This document shows positions 9,286-18,617 of a stretch of 64,000 bases of DNA, piece by piece; the first letter of the stretch is position 1, and every line of letters starts with the position of its first letter. A program made the position numbers and the translations under genes. Origin of the DNA: Cryobacterium sp. MLB-32 (GTDB lineage Bacteria > Actinomycetota > Actinomycetes > Actinomycetales > Microbacteriaceae); the NCBI RefSeq assembly GCF_000738085.1, contig NZ_JPRS01000006.1, forward strand, positions 66,597 to 130,596, in the 5' to 3' direction. The notes beneath the pieces were generated by a model. The model saw only the letters and a list, made by a program, of their open reading frames with translations, was not told where the DNA came from and did not search any database.

Positions 9286-10314
9286 ATGGCCATCGTGAGT
9301 CTGCGGGGCGTCAGCAAGGTTTATCCGGCGCCGACAAAGGGTTCCGCGCCGGTTACGGCAATCGACGAGGTGAGCCTCGAGGTAGAGGCCGGGGACATCT
9401 ACGGCATCATCGGTTATTCCGGTGCGGGCAAAAGCACACTGGTGCGCCTGGTGAATGCCCTCGAGCGGTCCACGACCGGGGAGATCTTCGTGAACGGCCA
9501 CGACATCGCCCTGATGAAGGAGCGCGAACTTCGCCGGGTGCGGTTGGGGATCGGCATGATCTTTCAGCAGTTCAACCTGCTCGGGTCCCGAACCGTGGCC
9601 AGAAACGTGGCGTACCCCCTCGAAGTCGCCGGTAGCCCCAAGGCCGAGCGAACGGCTCGGGTTGCGGAACTTTTGGAATTCGTGGGGCTCTCGGATAAGG
9701 CCGGAGCGTATCCCGATCAGCTTTCCGGTGGCCAGAAGCAACGCGTCGGGATCGCGAGGGCCCTCGCGACCCAGCCGAACATTCTGCTGGCCGACGAGTC
9801 CACGAGCGCCCTGGACCCGGAGACCACCCACGAGGTGCTGGCCCTCCTCAAACGCGTGAATGTCGAATTCGGCGTGACGATCATTGTGATCACTCACGAG
9901 ATGGACGTCATCCAGACCATTGCCACGAAGGTGGCCGTGATGGACAAGGGCCGGGTCATCGAACGAGGCCCGGTTTTTGACGTGTTCTCGAACCCGCAGC
10001 ATCCGGCATCCGCTCGATTCGTTTCCACTGTCGTGAAGGGCGTTCCGTCCCCGCGCGAAATGGCCGTGCTGCGGGAACGCCACACGGGCCGAATAGTGAC
10101 ACTGGCCTTTAGGGACGACGCAGTGGACCAGAGCGCCGTCTTCGGCGAACTCGCCCGCGCCGGAGTCGCTTTCGAGGTCGTCTACGGCGGGATCAATGAG
10201 ATTCAAGGGAGGCCATTCGGCCATCTCACACTGGCGCTCGACGCCGCGGACGTCGCCATCGACGCGGTGCTGGATCACATTCGAACCCTGACGACCGTCA
10301 CGGAGGTGCGCTGA
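9286..10314 (+). CDS. metN: Methionine ABC transporter ATP-binding protein MetN
   Basis: ATPase subunit driving methionine import at the inner face of the membrane. The 342-residue protein has Walker A GYSGAGKST near 44-52, the Q-loop region FQQFNLL near 94, signature LSGGQKQRVGIARAL near 145, Walker B ILLADESTSALDPET near 165 and the switch His in ITHEMD near 203. The C-terminal segment after about 250 matches the NIL regulatory domain that lets MetN sense cytoplasmic methionine. GTGAGGA lies about 10 nt upstream as a ribosome site. metI follows after 1 nt. Confidence 0.96.
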   Translation: MAIVSLRGVSKVYPAPTKGSAPVTAIDEVSLEVEAGDIYGIIGYSGAGKSTLVRLVNALERSTTGEIFVNGHDIALMKERELRRVRLGIGMIFQQFNLLGSRTVARNVAYPLEVAGSPKAERTARVAELLEFVGLSDKAGAYPDQLSGGQKQRVGIARALATQPNILLADESTSALDPETTHEVLALLKRVNVEFGVTIIVITHEMDVIQTIATKVAVMDKGRVIERGPVFDVFSNPQHPASARFVSTVVKGVPSPREMAVLRERHTGRIVTLAFRDDAVDQSAVFGELARAGVAFEVVYGGINEIQGRPFGHLTLALDAADVAIDAVLDHIRTLTTVTEVR

Positions 10315-10315
10315 C

Positions 10316-10975
10316 ATGGACTCCCTGCTGAACCTCCTGCCGGAACTCTGGCAGGCAACCTACGAGACTCTGTATATCGTGGGACTCACGCTGTTCTTCG
10401 GCGGCCTGGGCGGTCTCCTCATCGGCCTCGGGCTGTACCTCACGCGTTCCGGGAGCATCCTCGAGAATCGCGCGGTCTTCTTCGTTCTCAATCTCCTGGT
10501 CAACTTCATTCGTCCCATTCCCTTCATCATCTTCCTGGCGGCCGCCCAGCCGGTGGCGCGTGCTGTCACGGGAAGTGGCATCGGAAACAACGCGATTATC
10601 TTCACGATCGCCCTCGCAGCATCCTTCGCGATGGCCCGCATCGTCGAGCAGAACCTCCTCACGGTGACACCCGGAGTGATCGATGCCGCACGCAGCGTGG
10701 GGGCCGGACCGATTCGCATCATCTTCACGGTCCTGCTGCCCGAAGCCCTCGGACCACTGATTCTGGGCTTCACGTTCATCTTCGTGGCGCTCGTAGACAT
10801 GTCGGCGGTTGCCGGGTATGTCGGCGGCGGCGGCCTGGGTAACTTCGCGCTGCTCTACGGTTACCGCCAGTTCAACCCCGTCGTCACCTGGGCGGCCGTG
10901 CTGCTCATCATTGTGCTGGTACAGCTTGTTCAGTTCCTCGGCAACTGGCTCGCCCGAAAGGCCCTGCGGCGGTAG
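10316..10975 (+). CDS. metI: Methionine ABC transporter permease MetI
   Basis: Membrane channel subunit of the methionine importer. The 219-residue protein has five predicted membrane segments and the permease EAA-type loop near residues 118-148 (AARSVGAGPIRIIFTVLLPEALGPL), followed by the conserved GYVGGGGLGNFALLYGYRQF. Length and sequence fit MetI closely. It starts 1 nt after the metN stop, so expression is coupled. A transcription stop after it is not obvious; the next gene has its own ribosome site. Confidence 0.96.
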   Translation: MDSLLNLLPELWQATYETLYIVGLTLFFGGLGGLLIGLGLYLTRSGSILENRAVFFVLNLLVNFIRPIPFIIFLAAAQPVARAVTGSGIGNNAIIFTIALAASFAMARIVEQNLLTVTPGVIDAARSVGAGPIRIIFTVLLPEALGPLILGFTFIFVALVDMSAVAGYVGGGGLGNFALLYGYRQFNPVVTWAAVLLIIVLVQLVQFLGNWLARKALRR

Positions 10976-11057
10976 GTTTTCTGAGCACTATTCACCATTC
11001 TCGGCGCACCCTCGATTAGCATTAGCCACAGTATGTGAATCAAGGGAGAAACAGCCG

Positions 11058-13349
11058 ATGAGGGTGCACACGCCTCCCGACAGAGGTGTTGCCGTGCCCC
11101 TTAGGCGGGAGTCGTTGTGGCTGAACTGGATTCTGGGCGGCGTTCTCGCCGCATTTCTCGTCGGTCTGATATTCCGGGGGCCCGGAGACTTCAACCCCCT
11201 GGTGGACGGCGGGCTCGGGCTCGCAGCCATGTGGGCTCCTGTGGCGGTGTGCTGGGCAGCAGCCCGCCGTGCCACGAATCGACTTGACGTCACGCTGGTG
11301 GCGGCGGCGGTCACCTGCTTCGCGGCCGGGAACACCTACTTCGTGCTCGCTGCCCGCGATGGACAGGTGCTGCCGGTTCCCTCGCCCGCCGACATCGGTT
11401 TTCTCAGTTTTTATCCGCTGATGCTCGCGGCACTGGCGATACCCGCCATCGGCCAGCTTCGCCACGTGGGATGGCCGGTCGTGCTGGACGGCGCCGTGGG
11501 TTCCCTGGGCGCGGGAGCGGTCCTGGCCGTGCTCCTCAATCCGGTTTTGGTCGCGGCGGTGAGCGCGGAGATGTCGCTCGCAACCACTGTGGCCACGGCA
11601 TACCCCATGTTCGACCTGCTTCTTGTGGCGGGCTTCGTCGGAATCGGGGCGGCCCAGGGGCGCAACGTCGGGCGACGCTGGACGGTTCTTGTTCTGGGCC
11701 TGGTGACGTTTGCGGCCACGGATGTGTTCTACGCCCTGCTCCAGCTGAGCGGAACCTTCGTCGTGGGGTCACCGGTGGACGCGGGGTGGGCCGTCGGCCT
11801 GGCCCTGGTTGCCTTCTGGGTTGACGGAACATCGCGTTCGGCCGGCCGGATCACGCCCGCCGTGTGGGCGATCCCCACGCAGACCGTGCCGACGATTGCG
11901 ACGGTCGCCGCCCTCGGCGTCCTGGTCGTCGGCAGCCGGATCCCGGTCTCGAACCTTGCCGTTGTGCTTGCGGCGCTCACGCTGACCCTCGCCGCCGCTC
12001 CGCTCGTTTTCCGGCACCGGATACGCCTCGCCGACATGCTCCTGCAGGCGGGGACCGACGAATTGACCGGGCTGCCCAACCGACGAGCGCTCCATTCCGA
12101 GGTCCCGCGCCGCCTTGCCCTCGATTCTCGGCGCCGGAGCGCCCTGCTCCTCCTGGACCTTGACAAGTTCAAAGAGGTCAACGACACACTGGGACACGAC
12201 ATCGGGGACCTCCTTCTCGTGCAGGTGGCCTCGCGTCTCGCCGGACGTCTGCGTCAGGCCGATCTGTTGGCCCGCCTGGGCGGAGATGAATTTGCCATTC
12301 TCCTGTCGGGCAGTTCCCCCGAGCAGGCCGTCACCGTGGCCGAAGGGCTCCGCTCGGCACTGTCCGAACCATTCGTCCTCGACGGGGTCACCGTGCAGAT
12401 CGGGGCCAGCATCGGTATTTCCCTCTATCCCGATCAGGGCGAAACATTGGGAATCCTCCTCCGGAAGGCGGACATGGCGATGTACACAGCGAAGTCGACC
12501 CGCAGCGGCCACCACGCCTACCGGGACTCGGACAATACCGATGGCGACGAACGGATGCGTAACCTCGGTCGGCTCCGCGCGGGTCTGACGAATGACGAGT
12601 TCGTCGTGCATTATCAGCCCAAGGTTGACCTCGATACGGGCGAGGTGCGAGGGGTGGAAGCTCTCGTGCGGTGGAACCATCCCGCTCGCGGACTGGTGTA
12701 CCCGGACGATTTCATCTCTTTGGTTGAGCAGGCCGGCCTGATGCAGACCATGACGACCATCGTGCTGACGAAGGCCCTCGACCAGGCGAGCATCTGGCAC
12801 GCCCAGAAGCGGACCCTGACCGTGGCGGTCAACATCTCGGCGAGCTGCCTGATCGATCTCGAGTTGCCCGATCGGATTCTGAGCCTGCTCACGGAGCGCG
12901 GGCTCTCGCCCTCCTCCCTCATGCTGGAAATCACCGAGGATTTTCTCATGGCCGACCGGGATCGTGCGCGGGCCATTCTGGTGCGATTGCGCATGATGGG
13001 AATTCGGATCGCCGTCGACGATTTCGGATCGGGCTATAGCTCGCTGTCGTACCTGCGGGATCTCCCGATCGACGAGCTCAAGCTGGACAAATCGTTCATC
13101 ATGTCCATGGCCGGAGACCCCCGGGTAACCGCACTTGTAGCGTCTACGATCCAGCTGGCGCACAGCCTCGACCTGCGCATGGTGGCCGAAGGCGTGGAAA
13201 GCGAAGCAGACTACGAGTATCTGGCCAGCCATGGATGCGACGTGGCACAGGGCCTCTACGTTTCCCGCCCCGTTCCCGCGGCGGAGCTGGAGCTGTGGCT
13301 GGCGGCTCGCCCGTCAGGGATTCTCGATGGCGTGCCGGAACCGATCTGA
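11058..13349 (+). CDS. Membrane GGDEF-EAL protein, both catalytic motifs intact
   Basis: Predicted c-di-GMP turnover protein of 763 residues. The N-terminal ~330 residues form about eight to ten membrane segments of a type common in actinobacterial GGDEF-EAL proteins (PSPADIGFLSFYPL); its ligand is unknown. The cyclase domain has RLGGDEF with the active site at about 408-412. The phosphodiesterase domain keeps EALVR near 534, the Asn of VNISAS, EITED, DDFGSGYSS near 654, LKLDKSF and EGVES, all expected of an active enzyme. ATG 11058 is preceded by AAGGGAG. The gene is followed 10 nt later by a paralogue. Confidence 0.93.
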   Translation: MRVHTPPDRGVAVPLRRESLWLNWILGGVLAAFLVGLIFRGPGDFNPLVDGGLGLAAMWAPVAVCWAAARRATNRLDVTLVAAAVTCFAAGNTYFVLAARDGQVLPVPSPADIGFLSFYPLMLAALAIPAIGQLRHVGWPVVLDGAVGSLGAGAVLAVLLNPVLVAAVSAEMSLATTVATAYPMFDLLLVAGFVGIGAAQGRNVGRRWTVLVLGLVTFAATDVFYALLQLSGTFVVGSPVDAGWAVGLALVAFWVDGTSRSAGRITPAVWAIPTQTVPTIATVAALGVLVVGSRIPVSNLAVVLAALTLTLAAAPLVFRHRIRLADMLLQAGTDELTGLPNRRALHSEVPRRLALDSRRRSALLLLDLDKFKEVNDTLGHDIGDLLLVQVASRLAGRLRQADLLARLGGDEFAILLSGSSPEQAVTVAEGLRSALSEPFVLDGVTVQIGASIGISLYPDQGETLGILLRKADMAMYTAKSTRSGHHAYRDSDNTDGDERMRNLGRLRAGLTNDEFVVHYQPKVDLDTGEVRGVEALVRWNHPARGLVYPDDFISLVEQAGLMQTMTTIVLTKALDQASIWHAQKRTLTVAVNISASCLIDLELPDRILSLLTERGLSPSSLMLEITEDFLMADRDRARAILVRLRMMGIRIAVDDFGSGYSSLSYLRDLPIDELKLDKSFIMSMAGDPRVTALVASTIQLAHSLDLRMVAEGVESEADYEYLASHGCDVAQGLYVSRPVPAAELELWLAARPSGILDGVPEPI

Positions 13350-13359
13350 CGAGTGTGAG

Positions 13360-15657
13360 ATGAGTATGACGGAGGGCGCCGCTCCGACGGGAGACGGTCC
13401 ACAGCGACTGCCTCGGCTGCGCGCCGGGATGAACATCATTATGGGGATCGTCGTTCTGGCCTATGTCGTGGGACTCGGGGTCAGTGGCGAGGGGTTCAAT
13501 CCGTTTGTTGACGGGCTCCTGGGATTCTTGGTCGTCGCGGTACCCGTCGTGGTCTGCTGGCTGGCGGTTGTCCGCGCCGAGATCCGCCGGGCGCATGTCG
13601 TGCTGGCGGCCGCGGCCGTGACCTCATTCGCCGTAGGGGAAACGATCTTTTTGACGTTCGCGGCGATGGGCAGAACAGTGCCGATCCCCTCGCCGGCTGA
13701 CCTCGGCTATCTGGCCTTTTACCCGCTGATGCTCGCAGCTCTGGTCTTGCCGATCATTCGTCAATGGAAACAAACGTCGTGGCCGGTCATTCTCGACGGT
13801 GCTGTCGGCTCGCTCGGGTCCGCTGCGATCCTCGCGGTGGTGCTCAACCCTATTCTGGGTGGGGCCCTTGAGAGTGCGGTGTCGCTCTCAACGGCTGTCG
13901 CCGTCGCCTATCCGATGTTTGATCTTTTGCTCGTGGCTGCTTTCGTGGGGATCGGCGCCTCCCAGGGCAGTGCCGTCGGTCGACGCTGGAGCCTTCTCGT
14001 GCTCGGACTGGTCGTCTTCGCCGCGACCGATATCTCCTATGCCCTGCTCGAGCTGCAAGGACAGTACATCGTCGGCGGGTCCCTTGATGCCGGCTGGGCC
14101 GTGGGGCTTGCCCTGATCGCGCTGTGGATCGAGGAGGCGGCGCGCCCCGGTTCCGAGCGGTCGTTCTCGGTGTGGGCGATACCGTCCCAAACCGTTCCGG
14201 CGATCGCGACGGTGGCCGCCCTGGCCGTGCTGGTACTGGCCAGCCAGACGTGGGTATCCCCGGTTGCGGTGGCTCTGGCGGCCGTGACGCTCATGCTGGC
14301 GGCCGTCCCGCTCGTCTTTCGACAGCGGATACGCCTGGCCGCCATGAACCTTCAGTCCCGAACGGATGACCTGACCGGGCTGCGAAATCGACGGGCCCTC
14401 TACGCCGACGTACCCGTTCGGCTTGCCCGGAACGGGCGGCGGCGCAGCGCCCTGCTCGTGCTTGATCTCGACAGATTCAAGGACGTGAACGACACCCTGG
14501 GACATGATTGTGGAGACGAACTTCTCGTCATGGTGGCCGCCCGGCTCACCGGGCATCTGCGTCCCTCGGACCTCCTGGCACGCCTGGGCGGCGACGAATT
14601 CGCCATTCATGTTGCCGACAGCGGCGTCGAACAGGCGACATCGGTCGCGGTCAAGCTTGGCCGGGTGCTGGCCGATCCGTTCGTGCTACAGGGTGTGACC
14701 GTGCAGATCGGGGCCAGCATCGGCATCGCCGTGTATCCGGAGCAGGGCGGCACGCTGAACGTGCTGATGCGCAAGGCCGACACGGCGATGTACCGGGCCA
14801 AGGCATCTCGGAGCGGATGCCACGTCTACCGGGACTCGGACGATCTGGCCGGAGACGAGCGGCTGCTCGCACTGGAGGAGGTGCGTCTGGCCGTGACGGA
14901 TGACCAACTGGTGATGCACTACCTGCCCGGGATCGCCGTGCGTACCGGCGAAGTGGGGCGAGTGGAGGCTGTCCTCCGGTGGAGCCATCCTCTGCGAGGG
15001 CTCGTCGACCCCGAGGAACTCGTCCCTCTGGTCGAGGAGGCGAAACTCACGGAAGTGATGACCCGGATCGTGCTGGGGAAGGCCCTCGATCAGGCCGCGG
15101 TGTGGCGAACGCAGGGGAGGGAGTGGGACGTGTCCGTGGGCGTTCCGGCCAGTTCGCTCCGTGACACGGACTTCCCCGAGCTCGTGCAGACGTTGCTCAC
15201 CGAGCGGGGGCTCGCGGTGAACGGTCTCATCATCGAGGTGCCGGAGGATTTCTTGAGGGGCGATATTGTGCGGGCCCAGGCGGCATTGCTTCGATTGCGA
15301 CGGCTGGGAATTCGTCTGGTGCTCGATGACTTCGGCTCAGGGTACAGTTCGTTGTCGTATCTGCGTGATCTGCCGATCGATGAGCTGAAACTCGGCAGCG
15401 CCTTCATCGCTCCCATGGACGAGAACCCTCGGGCCGTCGCTCTCGTGGCATCCGCCATTGGGATAGCCCACAGTCTGGGTCTTCGGCTGATTGCCGACGG
15501 GGTGGAGACCAGCACGACGTACGCTGCTCTCGTGCGCCACAGCTGCGATGTCGTGCAGGGGCCGTTCGTGTCAGTGCCGGTCACGGCCGCTCACCTTGAA
15601 GACTGGCTTGCCAGCCGTTCTCGAGTCGACCGTCCGTTCGGGCCGGCCGGGGAGTGA
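13360..15657 (+). CDS. Membrane GGDEF-EAL paralogue with degenerate EAL domain
   Basis: Second copy of the preceding gene, 765 residues, alike along its whole length, including the membrane module (PSPADLGYLAFYPL) and RLGGDEF near 407-413. Its EAL domain is decayed at ligand positions: EAL reads EAV near 536, the Asn of VNIS is Gly (VGVPAS), LKLD is LKLG, and EGVE is DGVE, while DDFGSGYSS remains. It is therefore probably a diguanylate cyclase with a non-catalytic EAL domain that may still bind nucleotide. Start ATG 13360 or 13366. Tandem duplication with divergence is the likely origin; the two may act as a pair. Confidence 0.92.
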   Translation: MSMTEGAAPTGDGPQRLPRLRAGMNIIMGIVVLAYVVGLGVSGEGFNPFVDGLLGFLVVAVPVVVCWLAVVRAEIRRAHVVLAAAAVTSFAVGETIFLTFAAMGRTVPIPSPADLGYLAFYPLMLAALVLPIIRQWKQTSWPVILDGAVGSLGSAAILAVVLNPILGGALESAVSLSTAVAVAYPMFDLLLVAAFVGIGASQGSAVGRRWSLLVLGLVVFAATDISYALLELQGQYIVGGSLDAGWAVGLALIALWIEEAARPGSERSFSVWAIPSQTVPAIATVAALAVLVLASQTWVSPVAVALAAVTLMLAAVPLVFRQRIRLAAMNLQSRTDDLTGLRNRRALYADVPVRLARNGRRRSALLVLDLDRFKDVNDTLGHDCGDELLVMVAARLTGHLRPSDLLARLGGDEFAIHVADSGVEQATSVAVKLGRVLADPFVLQGVTVQIGASIGIAVYPEQGGTLNVLMRKADTAMYRAKASRSGCHVYRDSDDLAGDERLLALEEVRLAVTDDQLVMHYLPGIAVRTGEVGRVEAVLRWSHPLRGLVDPEELVPLVEEAKLTEVMTRIVLGKALDQAAVWRTQGREWDVSVGVPASSLRDTDFPELVQTLLTERGLAVNGLIIEVPEDFLRGDIVRAQAALLRLRRLGIRLVLDDFGSGYSSLSYLRDLPIDELKLGSAFIAPMDENPRAVALVASAIGIAHSLGLRLIADGVETSTTYAALVRHSCDVVQGPFVSVPVTAAHLEDWLASRSRVDRPFGPAGE

Positions 15658-15686
15658 CGAGCGATGATCGCTAACGGCCGCTCGTC
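15656..15686. terminator. Short hairpin between convergent genes
   Basis: GACGAGCG (15656-15663) pairs with CGCTCGTC (15679-15686). It spans the stop codons of the GGDEF-EAL gene and the convergent lipoprotein gene, so it may end both transcripts. Confidence 0.4.
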
Positions 15687-16480
15687 GCGACGACGGGGAT
15701 GGAGTCGCACGACGAGGTCTGTGCCTCGAGCACGGCGGGATCGCCGGCCGCTAGCCCCGATGCGGTGGAGCGGATGCCGTTGACGGCCGTGCGTCCGTCC
15801 GGCGCCACGTTGATCTGCGTCGAGGTCACGGTGAATGTGCCGTCGCTTCGCTCCGCGGCCTTGAACCCGTTCAGCTCGAATCCGGAAGGTCCTGCAACAC
15901 AACCGACACCGGTGCCGTGTCCGCGCAGGTTCTGCATGTCGAACGAGTACGGCGAACCCGTCACGTCGAGGGGGGCGACGAATTCACAACCCACCATCGC
16001 GAACAGGCCTGCACCGCGGCCGTCGTCCAGCACCGTCACGATGACACCGTTTGCCAGCCGAGCGGACCAGCCGCTGTGCTGTCCAGGCCCGGCGAGGCCA
16101 TCGGCCACCGAAAAAGTGGCACCGGATGCCGTCGTGATGCCGTATCGGAACGGCGACGTCTCCGCGTACCACTGGCTGTCCACCCGATCATCTCCGTCGA
16201 CGTCGGGGATTTCGCCAGCGTACGTGTCATTGGGGCGGGCCGTGTCGTTGGGGGGACAGCCGGCCGAGCCGGCGTCAACGGTGGGCGCGACCGTCGGTTC
16301 GACGGATGCCGCGGGGCTCGCACTGGCGGTCGTCGTGGAGCCGGCACCGGGGGCGGGAACCGTCACGACCGGTGCCGGCGCGGCCGACCCGGCGGAGCAT
16401 CCGCTGAGGCTCACGACACTGAGGCTCACCACACTGAGCAGGGCGAACAGGGCCGCGGCCGGCAAGAACGAGGTGCGCAC
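15671..16480 (-). CDS. Secreted lipoprotein of unknown function
   Basis: I do not recognise a family. The 269-residue product starts at a GTG (16480) with a hydrophobic signal and lipobox LSGC (Cys at 28), so it is probably lipid-anchored outside the membrane. An Ala/Thr/Pro-rich linker runs to about residue 75. The globular part has four further Cys, which could form two disulfides, and a DVDGDDRVD stretch resembling a calcium-binding loop. The start is supported by TATGGT at 16492-16487, exactly 6 nt upstream (leaderless). It diverges from the MFS gene and converges with the GGDEF-EAL pair. Confidence 0.7.
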   Translation of the reverse strand: MRTSFLPAAALFALLSVVSLSVVSLSGCSAGSAAPAPVVTVPAPGAGSTTTASASPAASVEPTVAPTVDAGSAGCPPNDTARPNDTYAGEIPDVDGDDRVDSQWYAETSPFRYGITTASGATFSVADGLAGPGQHSGWSARLANGVIVTVLDDGRGAGLFAMVGCEFVAPLDVTGSPYSFDMQNLRGHGTGVGCVAGPSGFELNGFKAAERSDGTFTVTSTQINVAPDGRTAVNGIRSTASGLAAGDPAVLEAQTSSCDSIPVVATSGR

Positions 16481-16486
16481 ACTCCA

Positions 16487-16492
16487 ACCATA
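16487..16492 (-). promoter_or_regulatory. -10 box of leaderless lipoprotein promoter
   Basis: TATGGT on the minus strand ends 6 nt before the GTG start at 16480. Confidence 0.45.
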
Positions 16493-16558
16493 CGCACGGG
16501 CACTTCTGGCTTCGTCGGACGGACAGCCCCCAGTGTGGGGGGCCGCTACCCGGGCGGC

Positions 16559-16564
16559 TAGCAT
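16559..16564 (+). promoter_or_regulatory. -10 box of leaderless MFS promoter
   Basis: TAGCAT ends 6 nt before the ATG at 16571, back to back with the lipoprotein promoter. Confidence 0.5.
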
Positions 16565-16570
16565 TGTGGG

Positions 16571-17856
16571 ATGCCCCTCACCAGTGACGGGTCGATGACG
16601 CTGTCGTCGACCCGTGTTCGTCTTGCCCTGCTCGCCCTTGCTCTGGGCGGGTTCGGTATCGGTTCCACCGAATTCGTGGCCATGGGTTTGTTGCCTAATC
16701 TCGCCCAGGATCTGTTGCCCGGCGTGTACGCCGCATCGCCGGATATGGCGAACGCGCAGGCGGGCTGGTTGATCTCCGCCTACGCCCTCGGTGTGGTCGT
16801 CGGTGCGCCCACCATCGCGGCCGCAGCCGCCCGGTGGCCGCGCAAACAGCTGCTGCTGGCGCTGTTGGGGGCCTTCACGCTCGGAACGATCGCCTCGGCC
16901 CTGCTGCCGAGCTTCGAAACGGTGCTCGTCGCCCGGTTCCTGGCCGCGCTTCCGCACGGAGCCTACTTCGGCATCGCGTCGCTCGTCGCAGCAGACCTGA
17001 TGGGTCCCGGAAAGCGGGCGCGAGGGATTGCTCTCGTGCTCTCGGGACTCACGATCGCCAACGTCGTGGGAGTGCCCATCATCACCTGGATCGGCCAGAC
17101 GAGCGGATGGCGGGTCGCCTACCTGGTCGTCGCCGGAATCTTCGCACTGACCGCGGCCGCCGTTGCCATCTTCGTGCCCTTCCAGGCCGGTAACCCCGAT
17201 GCGACGATGCGCGCCGAGCTGCGGGCATTCCGCCGCCTGCAGGTCTGGATCACCCTGGGGATCGGTGCGATCGGATTCGGCGGGCTCTTCGCCGTATACA
17301 CCTATGTGGCTCCGCTCGTGATCGAGATCACCGGGCTTTCGGCCGCCGCGGTACCCCTCGTTCTTGTCGTGGTGGGACTCGGCATGACCGTCGGCAATTT
17401 CGCCGGGGGAGCGCTGGCGGACTGGAGCGTGCGGCGCACCATGTACATCGCCTTCGGCGTTCTGATCGGAGCCTCGTGACCCTGGGTCTGTCGGCGCAGT
17501 CCCTGGCCGGACTGCTCGTCGGGGTGTTCCTCGTCGGCGCTGCGGCATCCGCCCTGTCGCCCACTATCCAGGCGCGGCTGATGGACGTGGCACATGAGAG
17601 CCAATCGCTGGCCGCCGCGCTCAATCACTCGTCCCTCAACGTGGGCAACGCCCTCGGCGCGGCTCTGGGCGGCCTGGCCATCGCGGGCGGGCTGGGTTAT
17701 CTGGCGCCGGTCTGGATCGGCGTCGCGCTGAGCGTCATCGGCGTGCTGCTCACCCTCGTGACGTTCACGATCGACAGACGGCGACGCCGCAGAGGCATCG
17801 ACGTGCCCTACGGCACCCAGTTGATCGGCACTGTCCGAGGCCCAGCGGGGTCCTGA
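16571..17856 (+). pseudogene. MFS transporter (arabinose-efflux/DHA type), one-base frameshift
   Basis: Major facilitator permease, probably a proton-driven exporter. The first frame runs from ATG 16571 to a TGA at 17477-17479 and carries the opening GGFGIGSTEFVAMGLLPNL, the loop after helix 2 and about nine helices. The second, overlapping frame (17476-17856) supplies the remaining helices (LSPTIQARLMDVA, NHSSLNVGNALGAALGGLAI). Adding one base near 17470-17477 joins them into about 428 residues, the normal length for the family. Either a sequencing deletion or a recent inactivating mutation. Substrate unknown. Confidence 0.85.
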
Positions 17857-17862
17857 GACACC

Positions 17863-17894
17863 GACGGCCGGCTCACGATAGTGGGCCGGCCGTC
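17863..17894. terminator. Bidirectional terminator, MFS / response regulator
   Basis: GACGGCCGGC (17863-17872) pairs with GCCGGCCGTC (17885-17894) over a 12-nt loop between two convergent genes. Confidence 0.7.
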
Positions 17895-17915
17895 AGGGTG
17901 TATCGGTGTCTGCTG

Positions 17916-18572
17916 TCAGTCTGTCTGGAGCAGGATTCCGTCGCGAATCGCGCGCTTGCGCAGGGCGACCTTGGTTCCCACGTCGTATCCGGCCAGACGG
18001 TACTTCTCGCGAATGCGCTTGAGGTATGACTTGGCGGTCTCCTCGGAGATACCCAGCTGGTACGCCACGGCCTTGACGGGCTCTCCGGCGCCGTACAACG
18101 CCATCACGCGGCGCTCCTGCGCGCTCAGGCGAGGCCCCTCCGCGGTCTGGCTGGAGTTCAGGGCGTAGTCGAGTTCCGCGGAGATGTATGACTTGCCGAC
18201 GGCCGCGGCCCGAATGGCCTCGACGATCATGCTCGCCTCCTCGCTCTTGACGAGGTAGCCGAGGGCCCCTGCAGCCAGGGCCTCGCGCACCAGTGCCGGC
18301 TCGGAGTACGTGCTCATGAGCACGGTCTTCACGCCGGTCGTCTTGAGCGTGGCGATCTTCAGGGACACCGGAATGTTGTCCTTGAGATCGAGATCGAGCA
18401 GGACGACGTCCACGGGGAACTCGGGATGCGTGAGCAGCTCCGGCCAGGTCGTCACCGCCGCTACCATCTCGATGTCATCCGCAGCGCTTCTGATCCACTC
18501 GGTGAGAGCGCCCAAAAGCATGCGGTGGTCATCGACAAGGGCCAAACGAATGGGACTGTGTGTTGTCGTCAC
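17916..18572 (-). CDS. LuxR/NarL-family response regulator
   Basis: Transcription regulator of 218 residues. Receiver domain: acidic pair D14-D15, phospho-acceptor D60 in VVLLDLDL, the Ser of LMSTYSE near 88 and Lys of YLVKSEE near 110. The C-terminal LuxR helix-turn-helix (LSAQERRVMALYG to TAKSYLKRIREKY) spans about 150-195. It lies 45 nt downstream of a kinase-like membrane gene and a histidine kinase on the same strand, so it is the probable output of that three-gene operon. Target genes are unknown. Confidence 0.93.
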   Translation of the reverse strand: MTTTHSPIRLALVDDHRMLLGALTEWIRSAADDIEMVAAVTTWPELLTHPEFPVDVVLLDLDLKDNIPVSLKIATLKTTGVKTVLMSTYSEPALVREALAAGALGYLVKSEEASMIVEAIRAAAVGKSYISAELDYALNSSQTAEGPRLSAQERRVMALYGAGEPVKAVAYQLGISEETAKSYLKRIREKYRLAGYDVGTKVALRKRAIRDGILLQTD

Positions 18573-18617
18573 TATTGCCTCCTACTGACTTGCACTGTAT
18601 CGTCAAAAACTAAAAAT

